A DNA stretch of 10,207 bases, from contig JAPPBZ010000036.1 in assembly GCA_026702635.1 (NCBI GenBank), positions 1 to 10,207 of the forward strand, written 5' to 3'. Shown piece after piece: positions 1 through 5,975 of this stretch (the stretch's first letter is position 1; every line of letters starts with the position of its first letter). Made by a program: the position numbers and the translations under genes. The DNA is from Bacteroidota bacterium (GTDB lineage: Bacteria; Bacteroidota; Rhodothermia; Rhodothermales; Bin80). Under the pieces are notes generated by a model. The model had not been told where the DNA came from, ran no database searches, and saw nothing but the letters and a program-made list of their open reading frames with translations.

Positions 1-99
1 AAAAAAGCAAGATTAGAGGATGCCGAAAGTCCGGGTGGCTGGCGGGAAATCATTCAATGCAATGCTGCCCGAAGGGCATAAATTGCTGTATTAGGAGGA
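1..99 (+). pseudogene. upstream in-frame fragment of a nitrilase-superfamily gene, ended by TAA
   Basis: Reading from base 1 in the frame of the downstream CDS gives an open stretch ending in NAARRA, a TAA at 79-81, then IAVLGGVIR running without a break into the nitrilase-type gene. The pattern 'AARR-x-x-AVLGGVIR' is what nitrilase-superfamily proteins carry before the catalytic lysine strand, so both sides of the TAA belong to one ancestral frame. The catalytic glutamate region would lie left of the window. I infer a nonsense mutation (pseudogene); a sequencing error at one base would look the same. The AGGAGG at 93-98 looks like a ribosome-binding site but also encodes the conserved Gly-Gly, so it may be coincidence. 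Confidence 0.7.
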
Positions 100-675
100 G
101 TGATCCGGGCTATGAGTAATGGTCGTCGCATTAACCTTGCATTGCTGATCAGCGCACAAGGGGCAATCATGGATTCATCAGCAAAACATGTTTTACCTGA
201 TGAGGAAGGATTTTGGGAATGTGACCACTACGAACCTGTCGAAGATCCCCCACAGGTCATTGAGTTCATGGGTGCGAAGGTTGGGGTCCAGATTTGTTCG
301 GACGCCAATCGACCTACTGCAGCTCAACTACTTGCAGCGCAGGGCGCACATGTAATTCTGGCTCCAAGAGCAACCAGTATATCTTCGTGGAAGCGATGGC
401 GCCTCGCGTATAGGGCCATGGCACTCACCGCCTCTGCCTGGGTGGTGTCCGTATGCCGTCCCCGACCGGAATTCGGTGTAGAAATGGGAGGTCCCTCGCT
501 GGTGGTTGATCCAATGGGGGAGGTTGTTTTGGAAACGACAGACCGTATTGCAACCGTGGTGCTGGATCGGCGTGCGGTCGAAGATGCCCGCCAATCGTAT
601 CCCGGCTATCTTGCATGGCCAGCCAAGGCGTATGTGACTGGCTGGGAAAACATTCTCAGAAATCAACAAAAATGA
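100..675 (+). CDS. carbon-nitrogen hydrolase (nitrilase superfamily), 3' part, probably a broken gene
   Basis: Nitrilase-superfamily enzymes hydrolyse nitriles, amides or carbamoyl groups with a Glu-Lys-Cys triad. The 191-residue frame from GTG 100 has the likely catalytic Lys29 in AKHVLPDEEGFWE and the likely nucleophile Cys66 in VGVQICSD. Downstream come the family's NRP and APRA segments, GGPSLVVDPMGEVV, and a C-terminal arm ending WENILRNQQK. The family is usually 260-300 residues; the part bearing the catalytic glutamate is missing because the frame is interrupted by TAA at 79-81. Restart at GTG 100 or ATG 112 is possible, but the product would lack a triad residue and should be inactive. 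No signal peptide is visible in the part present, so a cytoplasmic enzyme is likely. The last 200 nt are repeated in decayed form at 1118-1270. The family call is firm; the substrate is unknown. Confidence 0.8.
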   Translation: MIRAMSNGRRINLALLISAQGAIMDSSAKHVLPDEEGFWECDHYEPVEDPPQVIEFMGAKVGVQICSDANRPTAAQLLAAQGAHVILAPRATSISSWKRWRLAYRAMALTASAWVVSVCRPRPEFGVEMGGPSLVVDPMGEVVLETTDRIATVVLDRRAVEDARQSYPGYLAWPAKAYVTGWENILRNQQK

Positions 676-681
676 CCAATC
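478..681 (+). repeat. direct repeat copy 1: 3' end of the nitrilase gene plus 6 nt
   Basis: This stretch aligns with 1118-1270. Three blocks match: 478-501 with 1118-1141, 521-564 with 1143-1187, and 598-681 with 1188-1270. By eye the blocks are about 85% identical. The second copy lacks the equivalents of 502-520 (reduced to one base) and 565-597. This copy is the intact coding one. The two copies flank the DCC/DUF393-like cassette. Confidence 0.8.
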
Positions 682-712
682 TGCTTCGTCTACCGGACGA
701 CCAGCTGTCACG

Positions 713-1027
713 ATGAAAGTCTCTTTATATTACAATCCGAGTTGCTCGGACTGTGTGCGGCAAGCGAAACGCACCGCACGGCTCGACTGGTTGCGGGCGA
801 TTGAGATGAGGACGGATCGCTCGCCTTTGGGAGAGGTTCCCGTAGGCGAAATCGTGGTTGTCGATGAGCAGAGACGCCGAGTGTACACCGGTATCTACGC
901 CACGCGCATGGTGTGCCTGAGGATTCCACTGTTGTTTCTCTACGGGCTTATTCTGTACGTTCCGGGCATCCGAGATCGGATTGGGGAAGCGAAGCCTGGG
1001 TGCAACGGTGACGCGTGTGAGGTCTGA
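713..1027 (+). CDS. small DCC/DUF393-like thiol-disulfide oxidoreductase family protein
   Basis: This 104-residue protein begins MKVSLYYNPSCSDC. A CxxC pair (Cys11, Cys14) lies right after the first beta strand, as in thioredoxin-fold DCC-family (DUF393, YuxK-like) proteins. The rest follows the family outline: an IVVVDEQ strand, a Y-x-G-x-x-A segment (YTGIYATRM), then a hydrophobic IPLLFLYGLILYVPG stretch that could be a short membrane segment, and a cysteine-bearing tail (GCNGDACEV). DCC proteins are presumed redox proteins; their substrates are mostly unknown. The ATG at 713 is the first start after the nitrilase stop and no clear Shine-Dalgarno precedes it. Positions 721-1080 are about 57% GC by hand count, against about 50% nearby, and the gene sits between two copies of the nitrilase 3' end. 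Both facts fit a separately acquired cassette. The family call is by motif only. Confidence 0.6.
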   Translation: MKVSLYYNPSCSDCVRQAKRTARLDWLRAIEMRTDRSPLGEVPVGEIVVVDEQRRRVYTGIYATRMVCLRIPLLFLYGLILYVPGIRDRIGEAKPGCNGDACEV

Positions 1028-1121
1028 CATCGCGCTCCTCGCCATTGTTGTTGCGCTGTACCTCGTCATCGGATTCGTCCTTAGGGCACACGTCGCGATC
1101 CGAAGTCGGCACACGCCGTAG
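1008..1121 (+). CDS. possible 37-residue single-pass membrane peptide
   Basis: A GTG at 1008 opens a short frame overlapping the last 20 nt of the DCC-like gene and closing at TAG 1119-1121. Its middle is a clean hydrophobic helix (DIALLAIVVALYLVIGFVL) followed by a basic tail (RAHVAIRSRHTP), the shape of a small inner-membrane protein under the positive-inside rule. It has no good Shine-Dalgarno and would depend on coupling to the overlapping gene. Its stop falls inside the start of the decayed nitrilase repeat, so the natural C-terminus may have been lost. I do not recognise a family. It could be chance, but a 19-residue uncharged helix in a GC-rich stretch, placed right after a DCC-type gene, is suggestive. 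Confidence 0.35.
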   Translation: MTRVRSDIALLAIVVALYLVIGFVLRAHVAIRSRHTP

Positions 1122-1270
1122 AAATCGAAGGTCCCTCACTGTAGGTTTGTTTTCGAAACGACAGAGCATATTGCAACCGTGGTGCTGTATACCGGTTATC
1201 TTGCATAGCCAGCCAAACGTATGTAACTGGCTGGAAGAACATTCTCGGTAATCAACAAGAACGATCAATC
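1118..1270 (+). pseudogene. decayed second copy of the nitrilase 3' end
   Basis: The segment repeats 478-681 with about 85% identity in three blocks and two internal deletions (19 nt replaced by one base, and 33 nt). In the nitrilase frame it starts VEIEGPSL, hits TAG, is pushed out of frame by a 1-nt insertion, returns after a 1-nt loss, and ends TYVTGWKNILGNQQER, matching the intact YVTGWENILRNQQK. Homology may reach back to about 1096 (GATCCGAAGTCGG against GACCGGAATTCGG). It cannot encode a functional protein. It ends 2 nt before the M20 start codon, so it now serves as that gene's leader. Confidence 0.8.
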
Positions 1271-1272
1271 AC

Positions 1273-2697
1273 ATGAAAATCAGATTCTTACTGTTCGTTT
1301 TCACTTTGATGTTTTTCCCAGGCATCCTAGTAGCGCAGAAAGCGGAGATCGCCCAGACACTGGATGCCAGAGCCGATGAATACTTCGATGTCGCTCACCA
1401 AATATGGGGGTGGGCAGAATTGGGGTATCAAGAGGAGAAAAGTAGTACCCTGTTGCAGCAGGTACTCGCGAATGAGGGGTTTTCTGTTGAATCAGGCATT
1501 GTGGGAATTCCCACAGCTTTTGTGGCAGAGTATGGCAGTGGTACTCCGGTCATTGGTATTCTAGCCGAGTTTGATGCCTTGCCAGGATTATCGCAGAAGG
1601 CAACGCCGGTTCGAGAGCCATTGGTAAGTGATGGATCAGGACACGCGTGTGGGCATCATTTATTCGGCGCTGCATCTGTCGGTGCTGCGGTAGCGGTCAA
1701 GGACTGGTTGGCAGCCAGTGGGCAGAGCGGTACGATTCGGCTTTATGGTACCCCCGCCGAAGAAGGTGGAGCGGGGAAAGTATATCTGGTTAGAGAAGGA
1801 CTGTTCAACGATGTAGATGCAGTGCTTCATTGGCACCCTAGTGATCGCAATGATGCCAGTCCAGCAACGACACTGGCGAATCGTTCAGCAAAATTTCGAT
1901 TCTATGGACATTCCACGCACGCGGCGGGAGCCCCTGAGCGGGGTAGAAGTGCACTTGATGGTGTGGAGGCCATGAATATGATGACCAACCTGCTTCGTGA
2001 ACATGTACCTCAAGAGACACGCATCCACTATGTCATCACCCGTGGGGGGCTTGCCCCTAATGTTGTTCCAGACTATGCAGAGGTCTATTACTATGTCCGC
2101 CACCCCTTCGCTCAGACTCTCGAAGAGATCTTTCCACGAGTGGTTCAAGCAGCAGAGGGTGCGGCCCTGGGAACAGGTACAACCATGGATTATGAAATTA
2201 TTCATGGCTTGCACAGTGTGTTGCCCAATGACGTATTGTCCCGCGCGATTCTAACCAATATGGAGTCCATCGGAGGTGTGACGTATGATGCGGAGGAGCA
2301 AAAGTTTGCCGAAGAAATTCGAAAAACTCTAGATGCTACCTCAATTCCTTTAGGCTCAGAGGTTACAATCCAGCCGTTTGTGCCCAGGACGACCAAGGGG
2401 TCTACAGACGTTGGAGATGTAAGCTACATGGCACCAACGGCAGGCTTCAATACAGCCACCTGGGTTCCTGGAACTGCCGCTCATAGCTGGCAAGCTGTTG
2501 CTGCAGGGGGGATGAGTATCGGGAAGAAAGGGCTTGTACTGGCCTCAAAGATTTTGGCGATGACTGCGATAGATCTTGTATTGGATGAGGAATTGCTGCT
2601 TGCGGCAAGGGAAGAGTTTGAGCAAAGAAGAGGCTCAGATTTTGAGTATCGACCTCTACTTGGGAATAGGGCCCCACCCCTGGACTATCGAAAATAG
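1273..2697 (+). CDS. exported M20-family metallo-amidohydrolase (AbgB-like)
   Basis: M20 enzymes cleave amide or peptide bonds with a two-metal (usually zinc) centre; the AbgB branch acts on aminobenzoyl-glutamate and related N-acyl amino acids. The 474-residue protein opens with a signal peptide (MKIRFLLFVF, cut near ILVAQ at 18-22). Visible active-site elements are GHACGHH at 123-129 (Cys126, His128), PAEEGG at 161-166 (Glu163 general base, Glu164), HWHP at 187-190, the lid/dimerisation domain with GHSTHAAGAPERGRSALDG at 212-230, STDVGDVSY at 377-385 (an AbgB-like signature) and AHSW with His404. Length is normal and nothing is missing. The ATG at 1273 fits the signal peptide; there is no Shine-Dalgarno, and the start lies 2 nt after a decayed repeat, so its promoter is unclear. 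Export implies periplasmic hydrolysis of a scavenged substrate. The exact substrate is not readable. Confidence 0.92.
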   Translation: MKIRFLLFVFTLMFFPGILVAQKAEIAQTLDARADEYFDVAHQIWGWAELGYQEEKSSTLLQQVLANEGFSVESGIVGIPTAFVAEYGSGTPVIGILAEFDALPGLSQKATPVREPLVSDGSGHACGHHLFGAASVGAAVAVKDWLAASGQSGTIRLYGTPAEEGGAGKVYLVREGLFNDVDAVLHWHPSDRNDASPATTLANRSAKFRFYGHSTHAAGAPERGRSALDGVEAMNMMTNLLREHVPQETRIHYVITRGGLAPNVVPDYAEVYYYVRHPFAQTLEEIFPRVVQAAEGAALGTGTTMDYEIIHGLHSVLPNDVLSRAILTNMESIGGVTYDAEEQKFAEEIRKTLDATSIPLGSEVTIQPFVPRTTKGSTDVGDVSYMAPTAGFNTATWVPGTAAHSWQAVAAGGMSIGKKGLVLASKILAMTAIDLVLDEELLLAAREEFEQRRGSDFEYRPLLGNRAPPLDYRK

Positions 2698-2960
2698 CCT
2701 TCACAGAGGACGTGATCCCAGCACGGTCACGATGGGGCCTCAGCACTAGGTGGTGGGCACTTCTGTGACTTACTATTTCCATCGCCTGGAGTCTACCTGT
2801 ACGCTGGCAGGATCGGCACAAACAACAGCTCGATTTATCTGGGAGCATCTTCCCGGAATGGGAGAAACGCGGTGGGACGACAGGAGTCATCTCATTGTCC
2901 ACGGCCCGAACAATCCTAAGACTCTGGGAAACCGGGAGAAGACGAGAACTGCAGGGTTGA

Positions 2961-3065
2961 ACCTTGATTTGGGGCCATAGCGAATGGCCCAATCCGACGT
3001 GGGAACCCACCGCGGTACAAGGGCCTTATGTCATTCCTTACACTCCCAAAGACTTTGAATGGTAA
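2961..3065 (+). pseudogene. possible C-terminal stub of a lost gene
   Basis: After a TGA at 2958-2960 the frame stays open for 34 codons and ends with TAA at 3063-3065. The translation is rich in Pro, Trp and Tyr and ends QGPYVIPYTPKDFEW, a composition typical of real protein ends rather than random sequence. Farther upstream all three frames hold coding-like pieces separated by stops, as expected of a frame-shifted remnant. I do not recognise the family. It may be chance. Confidence 0.25.
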
Positions 3066-3084
3066 GGAGTAGACGCGCAACGCA

Positions 3085-3096
3085 TATAACGATAAC
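3085..3096 (+). promoter_or_regulatory. candidate Fur/Zur-type half-site repeat
   Basis: TATAACGATAAC is two hexamers resembling the GATAAT units of Fur-type boxes (ATAACGATAAC matches ATAATGATAAT at 9 of 11 positions). It lies 13 nt upstream of the ATG of a metal-type TonB receptor, where a metal-responsive repressor could block initiation. No inverted third hexamer is present and the region is AT-rich, so the match may be accidental. Confidence 0.2.
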
Positions 3097-3109
3097 AAAA
3101 CAAAATTTG

Positions 3110-5569
3110 ATGAAAAAGCTACGGTTTTTCTTTATCGGAATCGTGTTAATCATGATGGGATTCCAGTCATTAATCGCCCAGGATTTGGGGCGCATTGAGG
3201 GTACCGTTTACGTAACCGACGGCACGACAGTCGTCACCGATGCTACGGTCACATTAGTTGGGTTGAATTACTCTCAGCGGGTCGATGAATCTGGGCAGTT
3301 CGCATTTGAAGAAGTCCCCGCGGGTTCGGTACTTTTGCGTGTTGAAAGCCCGATCTGGGGTCGAAATTCAAAAACCGTTACAGTTGTTGCTGGAGAAACT
3401 TCCGAAGCGGATATAGAGGTTCTGTTGCATGTGCGTCTCGAGGAAATAGTTGTTTCTGCAGGGCCCATAGCTCTCCCCCGCTCACAGTTGGTAAATCCTG
3501 TGAATGTCTTAACAAGAGCCGATCTCCTTGAAGCAAGTGGAATCAGTCTGGGAGAATCTTTGAAAAATCAGGCGGGGATGGCATCAACGTATTTCGGACC
3601 TGGATCCAGTCGCCCCATAATTGGTGGAGTTGGGGCAAGCAGGGTGAAAATTCTTCGGCATGGTTTAGACGTCGGTGATGTAAGTGATCAAAGCGAAGAT
3701 CATGCTGTAAGTGTAGATGCATTTGATGCCGAGCGAATTGAAATTATTCGTGGTCCGGCAGCACTCCTGTACGGAAGTAATATCACCGGCGGGGTGGTGA
3801 ATGTTCTTGATGGGCATATTCCCAATGAGAAGCCAGCGAACCGGATTGAGGGGATGGTCATGGGAAGAGGTGGACTAGGGGCCAGCGAGCGGGGCGGAGG
3901 TGGAAGCTTGACAGGTGCATTGGGGAATTTCGTTTGGCGTGCTCGCGGCTTGTTGCGCGAAACGGGAGATGTCTCTACGCCGCTGTTTAATCCAGAAAGC
4001 ACTCATGAAGGACATGAAGAGCATGATGAACACGATGAGCACGAAGAGCATGATGAACACGATGAGCACGAAGAGGGTGAATCCCAATTGGTAGACCATA
4101 TCGAAAATTCGGGAACATCTCTATCAAGGGGTTCTTTGGGGGTGTCCTGGCTTGGTAACCGCGGGTACATCGGAGCAGCCGTCAGTTTTCATAATACAGA
4201 TTATGGTGTCCCTGGTGGTCATATGCACGGACACGGAGAACATGGACATGACGATCATGGAGATCACGAAGATCATGACGACCACGAAGATCATGAAGAT
4301 CATGACGACCACGAAGATCATGAAGATCATGACGACCACGAAGAAGACGAGCATGGTCATGGGGGCGAGGAAGAAGTATCAATAGCTTTGGATCTAAACT
4401 CCGTCACTTACGATATCGAAGGCGCATACTTCTTTGAGGATGCAGCCATCAAGGAAATTCGTTTCAGATTTGGTGTGACCGACTACACGCACTCGGAACT
4501 TGAACAAGCTGAATCAGGTCCAGATATGGTCGGTATTGTCTATGAGAATAATCAATGGGAAGGACGCCTTGAGGTTGACCATTCTCTTCATCGCAAAACG
4601 CAAGGAGTGGCCGGGATACAGGTAAAGAGACGTGATCTAGCTCTGAACGCCGTCGGAGATCATTCAATCCTCCCCACGACGTTGACGACTGATGTGGGCA
4701 TTTTTGCAATGGAGCGCATCGATCTGGGGGCGCTAAGACTCGAGATGAGTGGACGTATGCAATGGCTGTCTCATGATGCTGTGGATAGGACAGATAGATC
4801 TTTTTCATCTCTGAGCTTGGGAGCAGGATTGAATTATGAAGCCAGTGAACAACTGACCTTTTCGCTCAGTCTGGCACGTGCAGCTAAAAATCCCAGTACC
4901 GCTGAACTTTATTTCAATGGAGTACACGCGGCAATACGTTCCGTCGAAAGAGGCAATGAAAATCTTGAAGTTGAGGTTACAAACAATGCCACGGTTTCCA
5001 GCTATGTCCGTGCAGATCAGTTTAGTCTGACGCTGACTGGATATATAAATCAATCAGATAACTTCATCTATTTTGCTCCGACAGGATTGATTGAAGAGGA
5101 TCTTCCCGTCCTTCAGACCTCGCAGTCTGAAGCTAGGATCACTGGAATGGAAATAGCAGCGGATGTGGATTTATTTCGCAGAGAAGATTCTAATCTTACT
5201 TTAGGGTTGACTGGAGATTATGTCAATGGTAGGCTGACGCTTGAAGGAGGTAACCTACCTCGCATACCACCGTTGCGGTTGGGGGCATCGTTGCAGTATT
5301 CTCTAAATAATTTTTCTACCGGTCTATCCGTGGAACGCATTGGGAAACAAGACCAGGTGTTTACGATTGCCGAAGATGAAACCGATGGGTATACAATGGT
5401 AGATGCAAAAGTGGGATATCGGTTGGTGGTTGGTTCTACGGTTCAAAGCATTTCCTTGCAGGGGCTGAATTTAACGAACAAATTGGCCAGAGCACATACA
5501 TCACTCCTGAAAGGAATCGTACCCTTGCCGGGTCGTGATATCCGTCTGACCTATACATTTCATTTCTGA
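3110..5569 (+). CDS. TonB-dependent outer-membrane receptor, ZnuD-like, with His-rich loops
   Basis: These receptors import a bound ligand across the outer membrane using TonB/ExbBD energy. I start at ATG 3110 (819 residues) because it opens a good signal peptide (MKKLRFFFIG, cut after LIA near 23); ATG 3059 would put a charged 17-residue leader before it. Then come a carboxypeptidase-regulatory-like beta domain (about 27-108), a plug (about 112-235) with RPIIGGVGASRVKIL, SEDHAVSVDAFDAERIEIIR and GPAALLYGS, and a barrel to the terminal TYTFHF. The plug pattern matches zinc receptors of the ZnuD kind. Two His/Asp/Glu insertions, at 299-320 (8 His) and 371-417 (17 His), fit metal-capturing outer loops. 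Zinc is the best guess; nickel or copper is possible. The gene appears to stand alone: no TonB or ABC permease partner is present, and a hairpin follows the stop. Confidence 0.9.
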   Translation: MKKLRFFFIGIVLIMMGFQSLIAQDLGRIEGTVYVTDGTTVVTDATVTLVGLNYSQRVDESGQFAFEEVPAGSVLLRVESPIWGRNSKTVTVVAGETSEADIEVLLHVRLEEIVVSAGPIALPRSQLVNPVNVLTRADLLEASGISLGESLKNQAGMASTYFGPGSSRPIIGGVGASRVKILRHGLDVGDVSDQSEDHAVSVDAFDAERIEIIRGPAALLYGSNITGGVVNVLDGHIPNEKPANRIEGMVMGRGGLGASERGGGGSLTGALGNFVWRARGLLRETGDVSTPLFNPESTHEGHEEHDEHDEHEEHDEHDEHEEGESQLVDHIENSGTSLSRGSLGVSWLGNRGYIGAAVSFHNTDYGVPGGHMHGHGEHGHDDHGDHEDHDDHEDHEDHDDHEDHEDHDDHEEDEHGHGGEEEVSIALDLNSVTYDIEGAYFFEDAAIKEIRFRFGVTDYTHSELEQAESGPDMVGIVYENNQWEGRLEVDHSLHRKTQGVAGIQVKRRDLALNAVGDHSILPTTLTTDVGIFAMERIDLGALRLEMSGRMQWLSHDAVDRTDRSFSSLSLGAGLNYEASEQLTFSLSLARAAKNPSTAELYFNGVHAAIRSVERGNENLEVEVTNNATVSSYVRADQFSLTLTGYINQSDNFIYFAPTGLIEEDLPVLQTSQSEARITGMEIAADVDLFRREDSNLTLGLTGDYVNGRLTLEGGNLPRIPPLRLGASLQYSLNNFSTGLSVERIGKQDQVFTIAEDETDGYTMVDAKVGYRLVVGSTVQSISLQGLNLTNKLARAHTSLLKGIVPLPGRDIRLTYTFHF
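4016..4069 (+). repeat. 27-nt tandem repeat, 2 perfect copies, encoding EEHDEHDEH
   Basis: Copies lie at 4016-4042 and 4043-4069 and are identical (GAAGAGCATGATGAACACGA and seven more bases). They sit in the first His-rich insertion of the TonB receptor. Since 27 is a multiple of three, gain or loss of a unit changes loop length by nine residues without a frameshift. Confidence 0.9.
4268..4339 (+). repeat. 27-nt tandem repeat, 2.67 perfect copies, encoding EDHEDHDDH
   Basis: The partial unit 4268-4285 is followed by full units 4286-4312 and 4313-4339, with no mismatch. It forms the core of the second His-rich insertion of the receptor. The period equals that of the first array but codons and residues differ (Asp-His-heavy instead of Glu-His), so the two arrays expanded separately. 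Perfect identity implies recent expansion. Confidence 0.92.
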
Positions 5570-5638
5570 TTTGAGATGATCCAATTCACAATCACGGGAT
5601 CTTGCCTGCGCAGGTTAGGTGGTTGATGTATACGGTAG

Positions 5639-5674
5639 TCAGGCCAGCTGGCAAAACTCGGCCAGCTGGCCTGA
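5639..5674 (+). terminator. strong 14-bp hairpin after the TonB receptor gene
   Basis: TCAGGCCAGCTGGC pairs perfectly with GCCAGCTGGCCTGA across an 8-nt loop (AAAACTCG), starting about 70 nt after the receptor stop. No T-run follows, so it is not a textbook Rho-independent terminator; it could stop transcription poorly or protect the 3' end of the mRNA. Each arm contains the self-complementary decamer GCCAGCTGGC (5643-5652 and 5661-5670, centres 18 nt apart), so a tandem-dimer protein-binding site is the alternative reading. Confidence 0.55.
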
Positions 5675-5975
5675 GCCTCTTATCAGCGCGTTGGGATACA
5701 ATTATTCAGGAGTTTCTCAACGATGGATTCAGAGAGAGAGGAAATAGCTCCAGCCCGTAGAGATCGTAAAGTCGCCAAGAGATTTACGAGAAAGTCCGAA
5801 TCCCATTTGCGTGGAGTGATTTGATTTGGGCGAACTGAAATCAGCATTTTCATGTAAGATACCACTACAGATATGGTGACGTGGTACACCCTAAGACTCA
5901 GTTCTAGCCGACGGGTTGAGAGGATGATCATGGATACGGGAGACCAACAAGTGAGACGGGTCTACTAGCATTTTG
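5675..5975. other. 301-nt gap upstream of the protease gene, no gene recognised
   Basis: Plus-strand frames are broken by stops. A minus-strand frame of 82 codons (5931 to 5683) is open but has no Shine-Dalgarno and no recognisable motif, so I do not call it. The stretch presumably holds the promoter of the downstream protease. No clear -33 TTTG / -7 TAnnTTTG pair of the Bacteroidota type was found at proper spacing. Confidence 0.4.

Larger units (their letters stand above)
2698..3109 (+). other. 412-nt gap without an intact gene
   Basis: No frame is open across this gap on the plus strand, and reverse frames only shadow it. It contains two small imperfect hairpins: 2711-2731 (CGTGA-t-CC paired with GGTCACG) and 2972-2990 (GGGCCAT / ATGGCCC with a 5-nt loop). 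Neither is followed by a T-run, so I do not call them terminators. The right part (2961-3065) reads like the end of a lost gene, described separately. Nothing matched the conserved core of a cobalamin or other riboswitch that I could recognise. Confidence 0.5.

Noticed and set aside
948..1268. Minus-strand frame across the cassette and repeat copy 2
   Set aside because: It is antisense to the DCC-like gene and the decayed nitrilase repeat; no recognisable domain.
2447..3010. 187-codon minus-strand frame over the M20 end and the following gap
   Set aside because: Its left half is antisense to conserved M20 sequence, and the part in the gap has low-complexity, Ser/Arg/Cys-rich composition with no motif.
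2698..3058. Riboswitch upstream of the TonB receptor
   Set aside because: I looked for cobalamin-type conserved elements because such receptors are often controlled that way; none could be recognised, and the receptor looks metal-specific.
3059..3109. Upstream ATG 3059 as the start of the TonB receptor
   Set aside because: It would place a basic 17-residue leader before a clear signal peptide and overlaps the end of the coding-like stub; ATG 3110 directly opens the signal peptide.
4016..4339. CRISPR-like short repeats
   Set aside because: The repeats are directly adjacent without spacers, in frame, and encode the receptor's His-rich loops.
4124..4360. Minus-strand frame encoding a very hydrophobic Val/Ile/Met/Phe-rich peptide
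   Set aside because: It is the antisense of the His/Asp/Glu codon repeats (GAT/CAT/GAA read backwards give Ile/Met/Phe), not a membrane protein gene.
5683..5931. 82-codon minus-strand frame in the gap before the protease
   Set aside because: No ribosome-binding site, no motif and no supporting context; its length is within chance.
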